NCBI RefSeq assembly: GCF_003260195.1
Contig: NZ_QEIH01000001.1
Span: 62,001-126,000, forward strand
Length of the DNA: 64,000 bases
DNA from: Lutibacter citreus
GTDB lineage: Bacteria > Bacteroidota > Bacteroidia > Flavobacteriales > Flavobacteriaceae
Direction of reading: 5' to 3'
The position numbers were made by a program, and so were the translations under genes. Position 1 is the first letter of the stretch. Every line of letters starts with the position of its first letter. Under the pieces are notes generated by a model, which made no database searches, was not told the origin of the DNA, and was given only the letters and a program-made list of their open reading frames with translations. Shown one piece after another: positions 47,471 to 57,085 of this stretch.

Positions 47471-48466
47471 ATGAAATATAGAAAATTAGGAAACACGGAC
47501 CTTAAACTATCTGCCGTAACATTTGGTTCATTTGCCATTGGAGGTTGGTTATGGGGAGGTACAGAACATAATACTGCTGTAGAAGCGATAAAAGCCTCTT
47601 ATGATTTAGGAGTTACATCCATAGATACTGCTCCAGTATATGGTATGGGAATTAGTGAGAAAATTGTTGGAGAAGCAATAAAAGACATTCCAAGGGATAA
47701 AGTACAAATTCTCTCTAAGTTTGGTATGCGATGGGACTTAGCAAAAGGTAGCTTGGTATTTAAAAGTAAAGATAATAGTGGAAAAGACGTTGATATTTAC
47801 AAATATGCAGGTAAAGAAAGTATTATTAAAGAGTGTGAAGATAGCTTAAAAAGATTAGGAACTGATTATATTGACCTTTACCAACTTCACTGGCCAGACA
47901 TTACTACTCCAATTGAAGAAACAATGGAGGCGGTTAACCTGTTGATTAAGCAAGGGAAAATTCGTTATGCAGGTGTTTGTAATTATAATATAGAACAGTT
48001 AGCCGAGGCAGAGAAATACACTAATCTGGTATCTAACCAGGTTCCATACAGTATGGTATTGCGAGATATTGAAGAAAAAGTTGTTCCCTATTGCATTGAA
48101 AATGGAAAAGGGATTCTGGCTTACAGTCCACTTGAAAGAGGTTTATTAACGGGGAAGATGAAACCAGGATATAAATTTGGAGAAGGAGATCAACGTGCAT
48201 CTATGTATTTTTTTAAAGATGAGAATCTTAGACGTACCAATGAATTTCTGCAAAAAATTAAACCTATAGCTGATGCAAAAGGATTAACATTAGGACAGCT
48301 TGTTATTTTATGGACACTTGAGCAACCAGGTATTAGCATTACTTTAGTTGGAGCAAGAAATGCACAACAAGCAATTCAGAATGCAAAAGCTACGGATGCA
48401 AGTTTAACTGCGGAAGAAATTGATATAATCAATCGTCATTTGAATCAATTAGTTTTGATTTCATAA
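47471..48466 (+). CDS. Aldo/keto reductase
   Basis: A 331-residue AKR-superfamily enzyme with the tetrad Asp52, Tyr57, Lys83 and His in YQLHWPD (about 139). The NADP-binding end has ITLVGARNAQQAIQNA (about 293-308). The subgroup resembles aldo/keto reductases of the YajO/IolS kind. It reduces carbonyls of unknown identity in the cytoplasm. It is monocistronic, closed by a terminator. Confidence 0.88.
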   Translation: MKYRKLGNTDLKLSAVTFGSFAIGGWLWGGTEHNTAVEAIKASYDLGVTSIDTAPVYGMGISEKIVGEAIKDIPRDKVQILSKFGMRWDLAKGSLVFKSKDNSGKDVDIYKYAGKESIIKECEDSLKRLGTDYIDLYQLHWPDITTPIEETMEAVNLLIKQGKIRYAGVCNYNIEQLAEAEKYTNLVSNQVPYSMVLRDIEEKVVPYCIENGKGILAYSPLERGLLTGKMKPGYKFGEGDQRASMYFFKDENLRRTNEFLQKIKPIADAKGLTLGQLVILWTLEQPGISITLVGARNAQQAIQNAKATDASLTAEEIDIINRHLNQLVLIS

Positions 48467-48539
48467 GCGATAATTTGAAAAGGCTATAAGCAATTGAAGA
48501 TTTAAAGATTAATGTCTCTAGGTTTTTCGGTCTAATAAC

Positions 48540-48572
48540 AAAAAGGATGTATTAAACTAATACATCCTTTTT
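48540..48572 (+). terminator. Terminator after the aldo/keto reductase gene
   Basis: A perfect 15-base-pair stem (AAAAAGGATGTATTA and complement) around AAC ends in five T. It works for the + strand gene, and its A run would let it act on the other strand too. Confidence 0.88.
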
Positions 48573-48607
48573 AGTTTATTATTTAAGCAAGTAGATATTC
48601 CAAATCT

Positions 48608-48796
48608 TCAAATTTTATTAAAAGTTGATTTTTCAATAGAATTATAGATTTTTTTCTGGGATTCAAAATTAATTTTATCTACAAAAGTGTTTTTAGGAGT
48701 CTTAATAATCTGAGAAAGTAATTTTTTAAAATAATCTTTAAAGGTTATTTTCTTATTATCATTAGTGTAGTGTTGGGTATAATTTGTATTTAAGTG
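48608..48796 (-). pseudogene. C-terminal stub of a lost gene
   Basis: A stop-to-stop frame of about 62 codons reads HLNTNYTQHYTNDNKKITFK and ends YNSIEKSTFNKI. The soluble, balanced composition looks like a real protein C-terminus. It has no plausible start and begins within a few bases of the LysE-type gene's stop. Family not recognised. Confidence 0.35.
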
Positions 48797-48804
48797 CTAA
48801 TTTA

Positions 48805-49437
48805 TCAATTGCGTTTTAATAATAGTTGTAATCCCAAACTTATGAAAACAAATCCGCTTACTTTTTTTAAGATTTTTCCAATCCGGTCATTTTCTCTTAA
48901 GGTGTTAGTCATAAATGATGCTGAATAAGCCAAAAATAAACACCAAATTGTTCCTGTAGTTAGAAAAGTTAAGCCTAGAATTAAAAAAGGAATTGGACTA
49001 TTTACATATTCAGGTTTAATAAATTGAGGTAATAAAGACAGAAAGAAAATTGCAACTTTTGGATTCATTAAATTTGTTATAAATCCTTGTCGGTATATTT
49101 TCCATAAGTCAGTTTTATTAAATTCTATTTTTTCATCAGTAAACAATTTAGAATTATCTAAAAGCATCTTTACACCTAAATAAATCAGATACAATGCTCC
49201 AATTAATTTTATAATGTTGAAGAGTAATATTGATTTCGCTAAAAGTACAGAAAGGCCAAACCCAGCCAATGTAATGTGAATTATTGCTCCACTTCCAATT
49301 CCTAGTACAGAATAGATTCCAGCTTTTTTTCCTTGAGCAATACTGCGTGTGATTATGTAAATAGTATCTGCTCCAGGTGTTAGATTCATAATGATTCCAG
49401 CAATAATAAAACCTAAATAATTTTCTATTCCGCTCAT
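48805..49437 (-). CDS. LysE/RhtB-family amino acid exporter
   Basis: A 210-residue inner-membrane protein with about six hydrophobic helices. It has the family hallmark IMNLTPGADTIYIITRSIAQGKKAG (spread over about 16-40) and a second conserved segment FITNLMNPKVAIFFLSLLPQF (about 118-138). It probably exports an amino acid or homoserine-like compound; the substrate is unknown. Usual length for the family. Monocistronic. Confidence 0.9.
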   Translation of the reverse strand: MSGIENYLGFIIAGIIMNLTPGADTIYIITRSIAQGKKAGIYSVLGIGSGAIIHITLAGFGLSVLLAKSILLFNIIKLIGALYLIYLGVKMLLDNSKLFTDEKIEFNKTDLWKIYRQGFITNLMNPKVAIFFLSLLPQFIKPEYVNSPIPFLILGLTFLTTGTIWCLFLAYSASFMTNTLRENDRIGKILKKVSGFVFISLGLQLLLKRN

Positions 49438-49516
49438 TTTAAGGTGTGTGTTTTTAGAGGTAGTTCAAATTTAAATAAAAAAAACGAGTACTTTAGGAAT
49501 CTCTTTTAATTGGGCT

Positions 49517-50704
49517 TTAGCCATTTTTATTTAAATAATTAGCTAAATATACGCCTGTACTTGCGCAAGCTTGTAATAAATATCCGCCAGTTGGGGCATC
49601 CCAATCTAACATTTCACCAATACAGAATTGATTGGATATATTTTTAATTTCAAAATTTTTAGAAATTCCATTTAAATCAATCCCTCCAACAGTAGAGATT
49701 GCTTCATCTATAGATGCCGTATTTAGTATTTCTAAAGGGAAGTTTTTAATGTTTTTAGCTAATGATTCTGTGTTTAAATAAGATTCTTTAGAAAGATAAA
49801 TCTTTAGTAAATCTATTTGAGGAGCACTTAGTTTAAGCTCTTTTTTTAATATTTGAGTTGTATTTTTATAGATAGATGTTTTTAATTTAGAATGAACATT
49901 TTCTAAGGTTAACGTTGGTTTAAAATCTATAAAAATAGTTGCTTTTGAATTTGTATTTAACTGTTCTCTAATTTGTGGACTTAGTCCGTAAATTGCATTT
50001 CCTTCCAATCCAAACGTTGTAATAACTGCTTCTCCCTTTTGAATACTAGTATTGCAAGAAATAGCAATGTTTTTTAAAGGAGTTCCCTCATGTTTTTCAA
50101 TAAAGTTTAATTTCCAATTAATTTGATAGCCGCAGTTTGATGCTTGAAATGGTTTTGTTTTAATTCCTTTTTTAGAAAAGGTATCCAGCCATTTCCCATC
50201 AGATCCAGTAACTTTCCAGCTTCCTCCTCCTAAAGAAAATACGGTATAATCTGTTGGTGTTATTTTGTTATTAATAATAGGATTATTATCATTATTCCAA
50301 CCAGAAAAAGTATGTTCATACTTAAAATTAACTCCTTTTTCTTTGAGTGTATTGAGAATTGCATTCAGTACTGCTATTGGCTTAATTCCCTCTATTGGAT
50401 ATACTCTTTTACTGCTTCCTATGTATGTTGGAATTCCAATTTGATCGAGCCAATTTCTAAAATTAGTATTGGTAAAATTAAGTAACGCTTTGTCTAAGAA
50501 GTTAGTAGGTGAATAACGTTTAATAAGTTGATTAATTGGTTCTGAATGTGTTAAGTTGAAACCACCTTTACCAGCAACTAAAAATTTACGACCCGTGGTT
50601 TTGTTTTTTTCATAGATGGTAATAGAAAATTTTTCAGCATCTAAAAAAGCGGCCAATAATAAAGCTGATGGTCCACCTCCTATAATGGTAATTTGTTTTT
50701 TCAT
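49517..50704 (-). CDS. FAD-dependent oxidoreductase, HI0933/YhiN-like flavoprotein
   Basis: A 395-residue flavoprotein. The N-terminal dinucleotide motif IIGGGPSALLLAAFL (about 7-21) is followed by GRKFLVAGKGGFNLTHS (about 39-55), a hallmark of the HI0933/YhiN group. The C-terminus has QFCIGEMLDWDAPTGGYLLQ, the second FAD-binding segment. It resembles the PP_4765-type subgroup. The physiological reaction is unknown. It is separated from its neighbours and likely transcribed alone. Confidence 0.82.
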   Translation of the reverse strand: MKKQITIIGGGPSALLLAAFLDAEKFSITIYEKNKTTGRKFLVAGKGGFNLTHSEPINQLIKRYSPTNFLDKALLNFTNTNFRNWLDQIGIPTYIGSSKRVYPIEGIKPIAVLNAILNTLKEKGVNFKYEHTFSGWNNDNNPIINNKITPTDYTVFSLGGGSWKVTGSDGKWLDTFSKKGIKTKPFQASNCGYQINWKLNFIEKHEGTPLKNIAISCNTSIQKGEAVITTFGLEGNAIYGLSPQIREQLNTNSKATIFIDFKPTLTLENVHSKLKTSIYKNTTQILKKELKLSAPQIDLLKIYLSKESYLNTESLAKNIKNFPLEILNTASIDEAISTVGGIDLNGISKNFEIKNISNQFCIGEMLDWDAPTGGYLLQACASTGVYLANYLNKNG

Positions 50705-50861
50705 AACACAAAAATAGTTATTATTAAAGTGAGGTTAAAAACATTTTTATTATAGTATATAATGTAACTTTCTTTTAAAAGTTACGGAGTTTGTTAAACG
50801 GTGAAATTTTTGTTTATAAAGTAGACCAATTTTATGAAAATAAAATAAATCTTAAAAAGGA

Positions 50862-51488
50862 TTAAGCTTGTGATAGCTTGTTTTTTCTTTCTCTATATAA
50901 TCCTATTACTAACCCAGTGAGCCCAATTAAAAAACAAGTAATAATCCAAAATATAATATTATAGTTATCAATAAATAATCTATAGGTAAATGTAAAAAGA
51001 AATAAAATTAATCCAATTATTTGCCATAAATAATCTTTTTCTAATCGAACACTTTTATCAATATTTGGAGTTAAATTGAATATGATTTTAAAATCGTTCC
51101 ATTCCCAAAAAATGAGTAATAGATTTGCTATAAGCATAAATCTAGTAATTACTGGTGTATAGGCAAAATAATACGATAAAGTAATTATGAAAATATTTAA
51201 TATAATGGGTAGATTAATTAACGCTCCAAGTTTAGAGAATCTTTGCGTCATTAATAAAAAACCAGCTATTAATTGGCAAACTCCAATGAATTTCCAATAT
51301 AATCCAGATTGGTACATTGTTTCAAAAAAATGCCAAGCACTATTTATAGGATTCAATTCACCACTTTGAGATGTAAATCGCTTTCCTTTGATTTTTATTA
51401 GACTAGCAAAAACAAAGGCTCCTCCAATTAAATATCGGGTATAAATAATAAAAATTTGAGGTAATATTTTTTCCTTAATGCTATTCAT
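50862..51488 (-). CDS. DoxX-like membrane protein
   Basis: A 208-residue membrane protein with about five or six hydrophobic segments. The first part, YTRYLIGGAFVFASLIKIKGKRF, and the later FIGVCQLIAGFLLMTQRFSKLGALINLPIILNI resemble DoxX/MauE-type integral membrane proteins. Function unknown; members are linked to redox or oxidative-stress processes. Isolated gene. Confidence 0.65.
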   Translation of the reverse strand: MNSIKEKILPQIFIIYTRYLIGGAFVFASLIKIKGKRFTSQSGELNPINSAWHFFETMYQSGLYWKFIGVCQLIAGFLLMTQRFSKLGALINLPIILNIFIITLSYYFAYTPVITRFMLIANLLLIFWEWNDFKIIFNLTPNIDKSVRLEKDYLWQIIGLILFLFTFTYRLFIDNYNIIFWIITCFLIGLTGLVIGLYRERKNKLSQA

Positions 51489-51668
51489 AAGTTACAAAAG
51501 TTGAAGAATTATGAAAATATAGATTTTTAAATCTAATATGTTTCTGTTTTATGAAGACGAATAGAGTAGAGGTTTGTTACTTTAGGTTATTTGAAAAGAT
51601 TTAGAGTAAGGGAAGTAGCAGGTTTATAAACGCACCCAATATTATACTTAAATAATTTTTTTAGCGTT

Positions 51669-52586
51669 TTAGATACATTTATTTTTATTTAAAATCCAAT
51701 TTATTAAATCATCTTTATCTATAATAGACCAGCTATGTGGGTGTCTTTTACCATTAGCTCTATATCCTTTATTTTTAGTTGGAATGTATTCTACACTTTT
51801 AAAATTTAATGCTTTTAAAGATTCCGAAAGTTTTTTAATTTGATAGGCATTTGTTTGTTCATAATCTGCCATTCTATTCTCTTTCCACCATTTTTTATCT
51901 GGTTCAGTGTATAATCTGATTTTTGTATTTTTAAGTTTACTTAGGTTTTTAGTGTAATTAGATTCTAATGTATAAACGGAATATTTTTCATAATTAGAAA
52001 TTCCTTTTTTAGGATTTCCTAATTTTTTATTAAGCGTATTAATAATCCAGTTACTTTCTTTAACTGCAACTTCTGAAAAATTTTTATCAATATTTTTTTT
52101 AGCAGCTCTATGTAATTCTAAAAGATCAATGGGAGAATCAATTATAAATACTCCTTTAGGATTAATATTAAATTGTTTCATTCCTTTAATATAATTGCTG
52201 AGGTGTAAGCTTACAATTGCTCCACTTGAAAATCCTCCAATTTATATTTCTTCTCGGTTTAAATTGTATTTTTTTAAGGTGTTTTGTAAAAGTTTTGCGA
52301 GATCCTTTTTTTCGTTATCCAGAAGCCATATCTTATCGCTATAATTCATAAGAACCAAACATATTTTATTTTTTTTAGCACTATCTAAAATTTTAAATTC
52401 TCTTTTTATATCAGCTGGTTTTTCACCAAAACCACCAAACAAAATTAATGTAGCTTTAGAATTTTCAATGGGATTAATTATTTCAAAATTATCTGTTATT
52501 ATTGTCTCTGTTTTTAATTCCTTTTTTGGTTCTGATTTACATGAAATTAAAATTGTTAATATTATTAAAATTGCAATATTTTTCAT
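51669..52586 (-). pseudogene. Alpha/beta serine hydrolase gene interrupted by one in-frame stop
   Basis: From the ATG at 52586 a single frame runs 306 codons to 51669 with one internal TAA at 52242-52244 (codon 115). The first part has a lipobox (LISC) and a hydrolase-like LILFGGFGEKPADI. Directly after the stop comes IGGFSSGAIVSLHL, the nucleophile elbow of alpha/beta hydrolases, and the rest reads on to IPTKNKGYRANGKRHPHSW, with the expected catalytic His. A single change (for example TAT or TAC to TAA) would explain the break. If the stop is real the protein is inactive; a sequencing error is also possible. Confidence 0.75.
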
Positions 52587-52690
52587 GATTTCTTATTATG
52601 TAATTGTTTTTTAATACCCGAGGTAGCAAATGCAAGATGAATAATTTTTTGTTGGATTTTATATATGTTAAAAACCAAGCTGTAAATAAA

Positions 52691-52722
52691 AATACCTAAA
52701 TAATTTAATTTATTTAGGTATT
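52691..52722 (-). terminator. Terminator after the outer membrane protein gene
   Basis: A 13-base-pair stem (AATACCTAAATAA and complement) around six bases lies 24 bases past the stop of the gene at 52746. On the reverse strand it is followed by TTTTATTTAC. It fits termination of that gene. Confidence 0.75.
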
Positions 52723-52745
52723 CAAAAAAGGGAAGTTATTGTTTC

Positions 52746-53315
52746 TTAAAAAAAGAAATAACCAATAGATATTTGTAATGCACTATTTTTGTTATTACCA
52801 GTGAAACCGTTTATGTTTTCAACATCAGATTTATTAATATCAGACAGTCCAAAATTATATCTTGCTCCAAAATTAAGTCCGTTGTCTAGTTTATAACCGA
52901 TTCCTACATTCAAACCAAAATCTACTGAATTGAAAGAGTCTTTAATATCTACGCTTTCATTTTTAGCAGAAAGTAAATATCCAATTTGTGGACCGGCTTC
53001 AACACTAAATCCTTTTGTTAAATAATATTTCGCCATTAAAGGGATATTTAAATAATTTAAGGCAACCGTATCATCTTCAATACTATACCCAACACCGGAA
53101 AACATTAGTTCGGGTTGAAAAGAAAATTTGTTAGAAATTTGAATTTCAGACATAATTCCCAAATTAAAAGCAGTTACAGGATCAATATTTTCGGTGTTAT
53201 CACCGCTTATTGATGCAAAGTTAAGCCCTCCTTTAATACCAAAATTAATGTCTTGTGCATTAACATTGGTTAATCCTAAAATTGTAATTACAGCTATGAG
53301 TAATACTTTTTTCAT
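52746..53315 (-). CDS. Outer membrane beta-barrel protein (PorT-like family)
   Basis: A 189-residue exported protein with a signal peptide (1-20, ending NVNAQ). The mature part is an eight-strand-like barrel with alternating aromatic and polar residues, FGIKGGLNFASISGD at the start and ISIGYFFF at the end, the latter a typical terminal Phe signal for outer-membrane insertion. It belongs to the outer-membrane beta-barrel family common in Bacteroidota. Function unknown. Transcribed alone. Confidence 0.85.
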   Translation of the reverse strand: MKKVLLIAVITILGLTNVNAQDINFGIKGGLNFASISGDNTENIDPVTAFNLGIMSEIQISNKFSFQPELMFSGVGYSIEDDTVALNYLNIPLMAKYYLTKGFSVEAGPQIGYLLSAKNESVDIKDSFNSVDFGLNVGIGYKLDNGLNFGARYNFGLSDINKSDVENINGFTGNNKNSALQISIGYFFF

Positions 53316-53635
53316 AAATATGAGTTTAAATTAATATGAGCAAATCAAGTGCTTTTTTTGTATCTAGAATAATTTCTTGGGTATCTTTAACCTATTTTAA
53401 CCAACTTTAACAGATATTAAGATTTTGAGAGGACTTAAGTCTTTTATAGGTGTTAATAATTATGGTTTACTTAACACAAGTTAAATAGAAACCTAGATAA
53501 TTATTAGTAAATTAGTCTGTAATTTGCAATAAATAATGCTCTAAATATTTAAATAAAAGTAAGTTTATTCATTGTGCACTTTCTTTAAATGGCTAAAAAG
53601 CAACATAAGTTATAAATCAATTGTTTTTTTGATAT
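53316..53635. other. Intergenic region, nothing recognised
   Basis: About 320 AT-rich bases between the MscS 3' end and the outer membrane protein start. No gene or hairpin stands out. Confidence 0.5.
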
Positions 53636-54553
53636 TTAATTCGAGCTATTTTGAATCGTTATTTTATTTTGTCTATACATTTTATGTTCTATAACTTGTG
53701 AAGGCATTTCAATGTTGTTTTCATCTAAAATTCTTTTAACATCTGTAATTGCTTTACTTCTTGTATTATGACCTAAATAGGTGTCTGGTAAATTTTTATT
53801 AACTAAAAGATCTACCCAAAAAAGCACTTGAATATCGGTTGTAAATTCTCCTAATTCTTGAACCAAAACACTAGGTATTGGAGATTTTAGAATAGTTTTA
53901 TTAGTTTTTAGGTAATCTAATATTAACAAACGGGTTTTATCAATATCACACTCAGGCGCAATACCAACCATAAAGTTAATTCTAAGAAATCCATCCTTAG
54001 TATAATTAATTAATGTATTTTTTAATATAGATGAATTTGGAATGTAAATATCCTTACCCTCAGCGTTCCTTAGGTGTGTTGTTCTTAATTCAAGATCTTT
54101 TACGGTACCTTTATCTCCTCCAACTTCAATAATATCTCCAATTTCAAAAGGGCGTTTTAGTGCTAAAATTATTCCGGCTAAAAAATTTTCTCCAATGTCT
54201 TTAAATGCAAAACCAAATACTATTGCACTAACACCAGCTCCTGCAAAAACTGTACTTGCAACACTTGTAAAACCAATAACGTTTAATGCCATTATTAATC
54301 CAAATAGGTAAAAGGACCACTTTATAACTTGTGCCAAAAAATTTGACATAATATTATCTTGCCATCTTTTTTGTGTTGTTTTTTCAATAATTTTATAAAC
54401 TATTTTCCCTAGTGTTATGGCTATTATTAAAATTAATATTCCTGTAATTACATTTGGAATTAGAGTGCTTATTTGTTCAAAATAATCACTAAAAATCTTG
54501 TTGAAGTCTATATTCATTAAATATTTTTTTTGAATTAATAAATTGTTTGGCAA
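53636..54553 (-). CDS. Small-conductance mechanosensitive channel, MscS family
   Basis: A 305-residue MscS-type channel with three N-terminal hydrophobic helices. The pore helix is VASTVFAGAGVSAIVFGFAFKDIGENFLAG (split over about 102-131) and the beta domain has RPFEIGDIIEVGGDKGTVKDLELR. It opens under membrane tension to release solutes on osmotic downshock. The second Met (residue 13, MNIDFNKIF) is an alternative start. It lies nine bases after the CorA gene, so the two probably form an operon. Confidence 0.92.
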   Translation of the reverse strand: MPNNLLIQKKYLMNIDFNKIFSDYFEQISTLIPNVITGILILIIAITLGKIVYKIIEKTTQKRWQDNIMSNFLAQVIKWSFYLFGLIMALNVIGFTSVASTVFAGAGVSAIVFGFAFKDIGENFLAGIILALKRPFEIGDIIEVGGDKGTVKDLELRTTHLRNAEGKDIYIPNSSILKNTLINYTKDGFLRINFMVGIAPECDIDKTRLLILDYLKTNKTILKSPIPSVLVQELGEFTTDIQVLFWVDLLVNKNLPDTYLGHNTRSKAITDVKRILDENNIEMPSQVIEHKMYRQNKITIQNSSN

Positions 54554-54562
54554 TATATTTAA

Positions 54563-55627
54563 TTAGAACCATTTTTTCTTTTTAAAGAATAACAGCATAC
54601 TTATTGCAACTATTATCATTGCAATCCACATTATAAAATAGCTGTATTTATAAGTAAGTTCTGGAATATACTCAAAGTTAGTTCCATAAATTCCAGCTAT
54701 AAAAGTTAATGGAATAAATATTACCGAAAATACGGTTAGAAATTTCATTATATCATTTAGCTTACTACTTATTGTTGTATGATAAATGTTTAGTTGGTCT
54801 GATAATATTTCACGGTAATTGTCTGTAGCATCATTGGCCTGACTAATATTATCCTCAAGTTCTTTAAAATGCACATAGGTGCTATCAGTAATAAAGTCAG
54901 AATCTGTTTTTGCTAATGAAAAAATCATTTCTTTAGCAGGTTTTATGCTTTTACGCAAAAAGTTTAATTCTCGTTTGTAATTATTAATTTCATTAATAAT
55001 ATTTTGATTTGGGTTAAGAAGAAGGTTTTCCTCTAAGGTTTCAATCTTTTCTCCCAAAACACTAATTACGTATAAATAATTATCAACTACAATGTCTAAT
55101 AATGCAAAGGTTAAATAATCAGTTCCTCCATTACGAATTCTCTTCTTTTGCTTTCTTATTCTTTCTCTTACTGGTTCAAATACATCACCTTTTTGTTCTT
55201 GAAAAGAAAATAAAACAGTTTTAGTTAGTATTAAACTTAGGTTTTCTACAAGGGTTTTTCCTGTGGTTTCATCTACCCTTAACATTTTAGCTGTTATTAA
55301 GGTGCAATTATCATATTCAATAATTCTTGGTCTTGCTTCTGTATTTAAAACTTCAGCCATAGCTAAAGAGTCAAGATTAAATGAAGAGGTTATTTCGTGC
55401 ATTATTGATGTATTATGAAGACCATCAACATTTAACCAAGTAACTGTATTCTTATATTGGAACTCACTAATTTCTTTTACCGTTTTAACATCTTCTTCAG
55501 TTAAATTTTCGGAATCAAAATCAATAATTCTTAGTAATACTTGGTCTGCTTTTTTTTGTCCTCTAAAAATTAGTTCATCGGGTGATAATCCAATTTCTTT
55601 TTTCTTCTTTTTTATAAATCTTGCCAT
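54563..55627 (-). CDS. corA: CorA-family Mg2+/divalent cation channel
   Basis: A 354-residue CorA protein. The large cytoplasmic domain (about 1-285) is followed by two membrane helices. The signature loop between them reads YGTNF (about 314-318) where the hallmark is YGMNF, so Met is replaced by Thr. The surrounding FIPLTFIAGI and EYIPEL segments are normal. It likely transports magnesium or another divalent ion. The loop change could alter selectivity. It is upstream of an MscS gene in the same operon. Confidence 0.9.
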   Translation of the reverse strand: MARFIKKKKKEIGLSPDELIFRGQKKADQVLLRIIDFDSENLTEEDVKTVKEISEFQYKNTVTWLNVDGLHNTSIMHEITSSFNLDSLAMAEVLNTEARPRIIEYDNCTLITAKMLRVDETTGKTLVENLSLILTKTVLFSFQEQKGDVFEPVRERIRKQKKRIRNGGTDYLTFALLDIVVDNYLYVISVLGEKIETLEENLLLNPNQNIINEINNYKRELNFLRKSIKPAKEMIFSLAKTDSDFITDSTYVHFKELEDNISQANDATDNYREILSDQLNIYHTTISSKLNDIMKFLTVFSVIFIPLTFIAGIYGTNFEYIPELTYKYSYFIMWIAMIIVAISMLLFFKKKKWF

Positions 55628-56019
55628 TTTTAAGTGTCCTAATAGATATTTGAGAGTTTAGTTTTCATGTTTTTGTTACAAATAATTTTTAAAATGCCCC
55701 AAAACCTGTTTAAGCTTGAAAAGTATTGGATTTGAAAACACATTTTTTTATGTTTAAGTTTTATACTTTAAACACATTTTATTTATTGAATTAAGCAATT
55801 TTTTATGTGTACTTTATGTTCCCATATGGGTATCTATTACTTACTAAAGTAAGGAATTAATTTAGAGAGAACAAGTTTCTTATACTTAAGAGACAATCAT
55901 TTCTGAAATAGGAATGGGAGCATTTTTTTTGTTATTGGGTGATGAAATTAGTAGAAAATCTGTATCCGAATTTTAAAATACAAAATAGTTTTAATTGGCG
56001 AAGTAGTTTTCTCAATAAG
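55628..56019. other. Intergenic region, nothing recognised
   Basis: About 390 AT-rich bases between the corA start and the end of the five-gene operon. A short palindrome CCCATATGGG lies near 55831. No gene or convincing hairpin was found. Confidence 0.45.
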
Positions 56020-57084
56020 TTATAGTTTTATTTTTCCTAAACCATAATAATTTGAAGGATATAGTATTCCCTTTTTTAGTTCAAATAAATCAGTAAAAGG
56101 ATCGTCCAATAAATCAAGGTGTCCATCTAAGTCGGCGTATTCAATATTAGGTTTACTTAATGCAAAATGCAGACCTGCTGAAATTCCGATAGCACATTCA
56201 TCAATGCAACCCACCATAACTTCCATTCCTGCAGATTTTGCTACAGAGTTAATGTGTTGTGATTCAAGAATGCCTCCCACTTTCATAATCTTTATATTTA
56301 CCATATCAATTAATTCATTGCTCGCCAATCTAAACGCGTCTTTCAACGTTTTAATACTCTCATCTGCCATTACAGGTACATGAACGTTTTTGGTTACTTC
56401 ACCTAAGTGCGCTTCTTTGGTCTGTTTTGTAGGCTGTTCCAGAATTTCTATTTTAGCACTTCTAGTTTTATCAATAAACTCTACAGCTTCTTCTGGTGTA
56501 TATCCCTGATTGGCATCATACCGCAATAAAAACTCATTACCGAGTGTTTCACGTAACTTCATTACTTTCTCTATATCTTCCGTTAAGTTTACACCTCCTT
56601 TTAGTTTAAGAATAGTAAAACCCTTATTTAGGAAATTTCTTGCTTCTTGTATTGTATCATCTAACGGTAAAATACCAATAGTGATACTGGTTGGAATCTC
56701 GTTTCTATAACCTCCAAGTAGTTGATATAGCGGCAATTTTGCCTGCCGTGCCATTAAATCAAATAATGCCATATCCACCATTGCAATAGTAGAAGAGGAA
56801 TTAGGACACAATGTTTTTAATTGATGCGTATAACGTGCAATATGAAACGGAGATTGATTTTTTAGTAAACTAATAATTATATTTTCAATATTATAAATTA
56901 CATCTTCAGGTGTTTCACCAGTTACTTCAATGTCTGGTGCAGCACATCCCCAACCTGTAATACCTCTATTAGTGTTTATTTTTAGAATAATATTAGAGGT
57001 TTTGTTTACCGTTTCATAGGCAATCTTGTAAGGGACAGCCAAAGGCATATCCAACCTAAAATACTCAATGGATGTTATCTTCAT
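56020..57084 (-). CDS. Enolase-superfamily dipeptide epimerase-like enzyme
   Basis: A 354-residue muconate-lactonizing-type enolase-superfamily protein. General acid/bases Lys160/Lys162 (KLKGG) and Lys268 (KIMKVGG), and metal ligands Asp190, Glu216 and Asp241, are intact. The C-terminal Asp318-x-Asp320 (ADLDGHLDL) is the pair that holds the substrate amino group in L-Ala-D/L-Glu epimerases. It should invert a centre in a dipeptide or N-acyl amino acid. In some bacteria a related enzyme (DgcA) works with a DUF1611 protein (DgcN) on N-acetyl-D-glutamate; a DUF1611 gene is three genes upstream. It is last in the operon, one base behind the creatininase gene. Confidence 0.85.
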   Translation of the reverse strand: MKITSIEYFRLDMPLAVPYKIAYETVNKTSNIILKINTNRGITGWGCAAPDIEVTGETPEDVIYNIENIIISLLKNQSPFHIARYTHQLKTLCPNSSSTIAMVDMALFDLMARQAKLPLYQLLGGYRNEIPTSITIGILPLDDTIQEARNFLNKGFTILKLKGGVNLTEDIEKVMKLRETLGNEFLLRYDANQGYTPEEAVEFIDKTRSAKIEILEQPTKQTKEAHLGEVTKNVHVPVMADESIKTLKDAFRLASNELIDMVNIKIMKVGGILESQHINSVAKSAGMEVMVGCIDECAIGISAGLHFALSKPNIEYADLDGHLDLLDDPFTDLFELKKGILYPSNYYGLGKIKL

Positions 57085-57085
57085 T

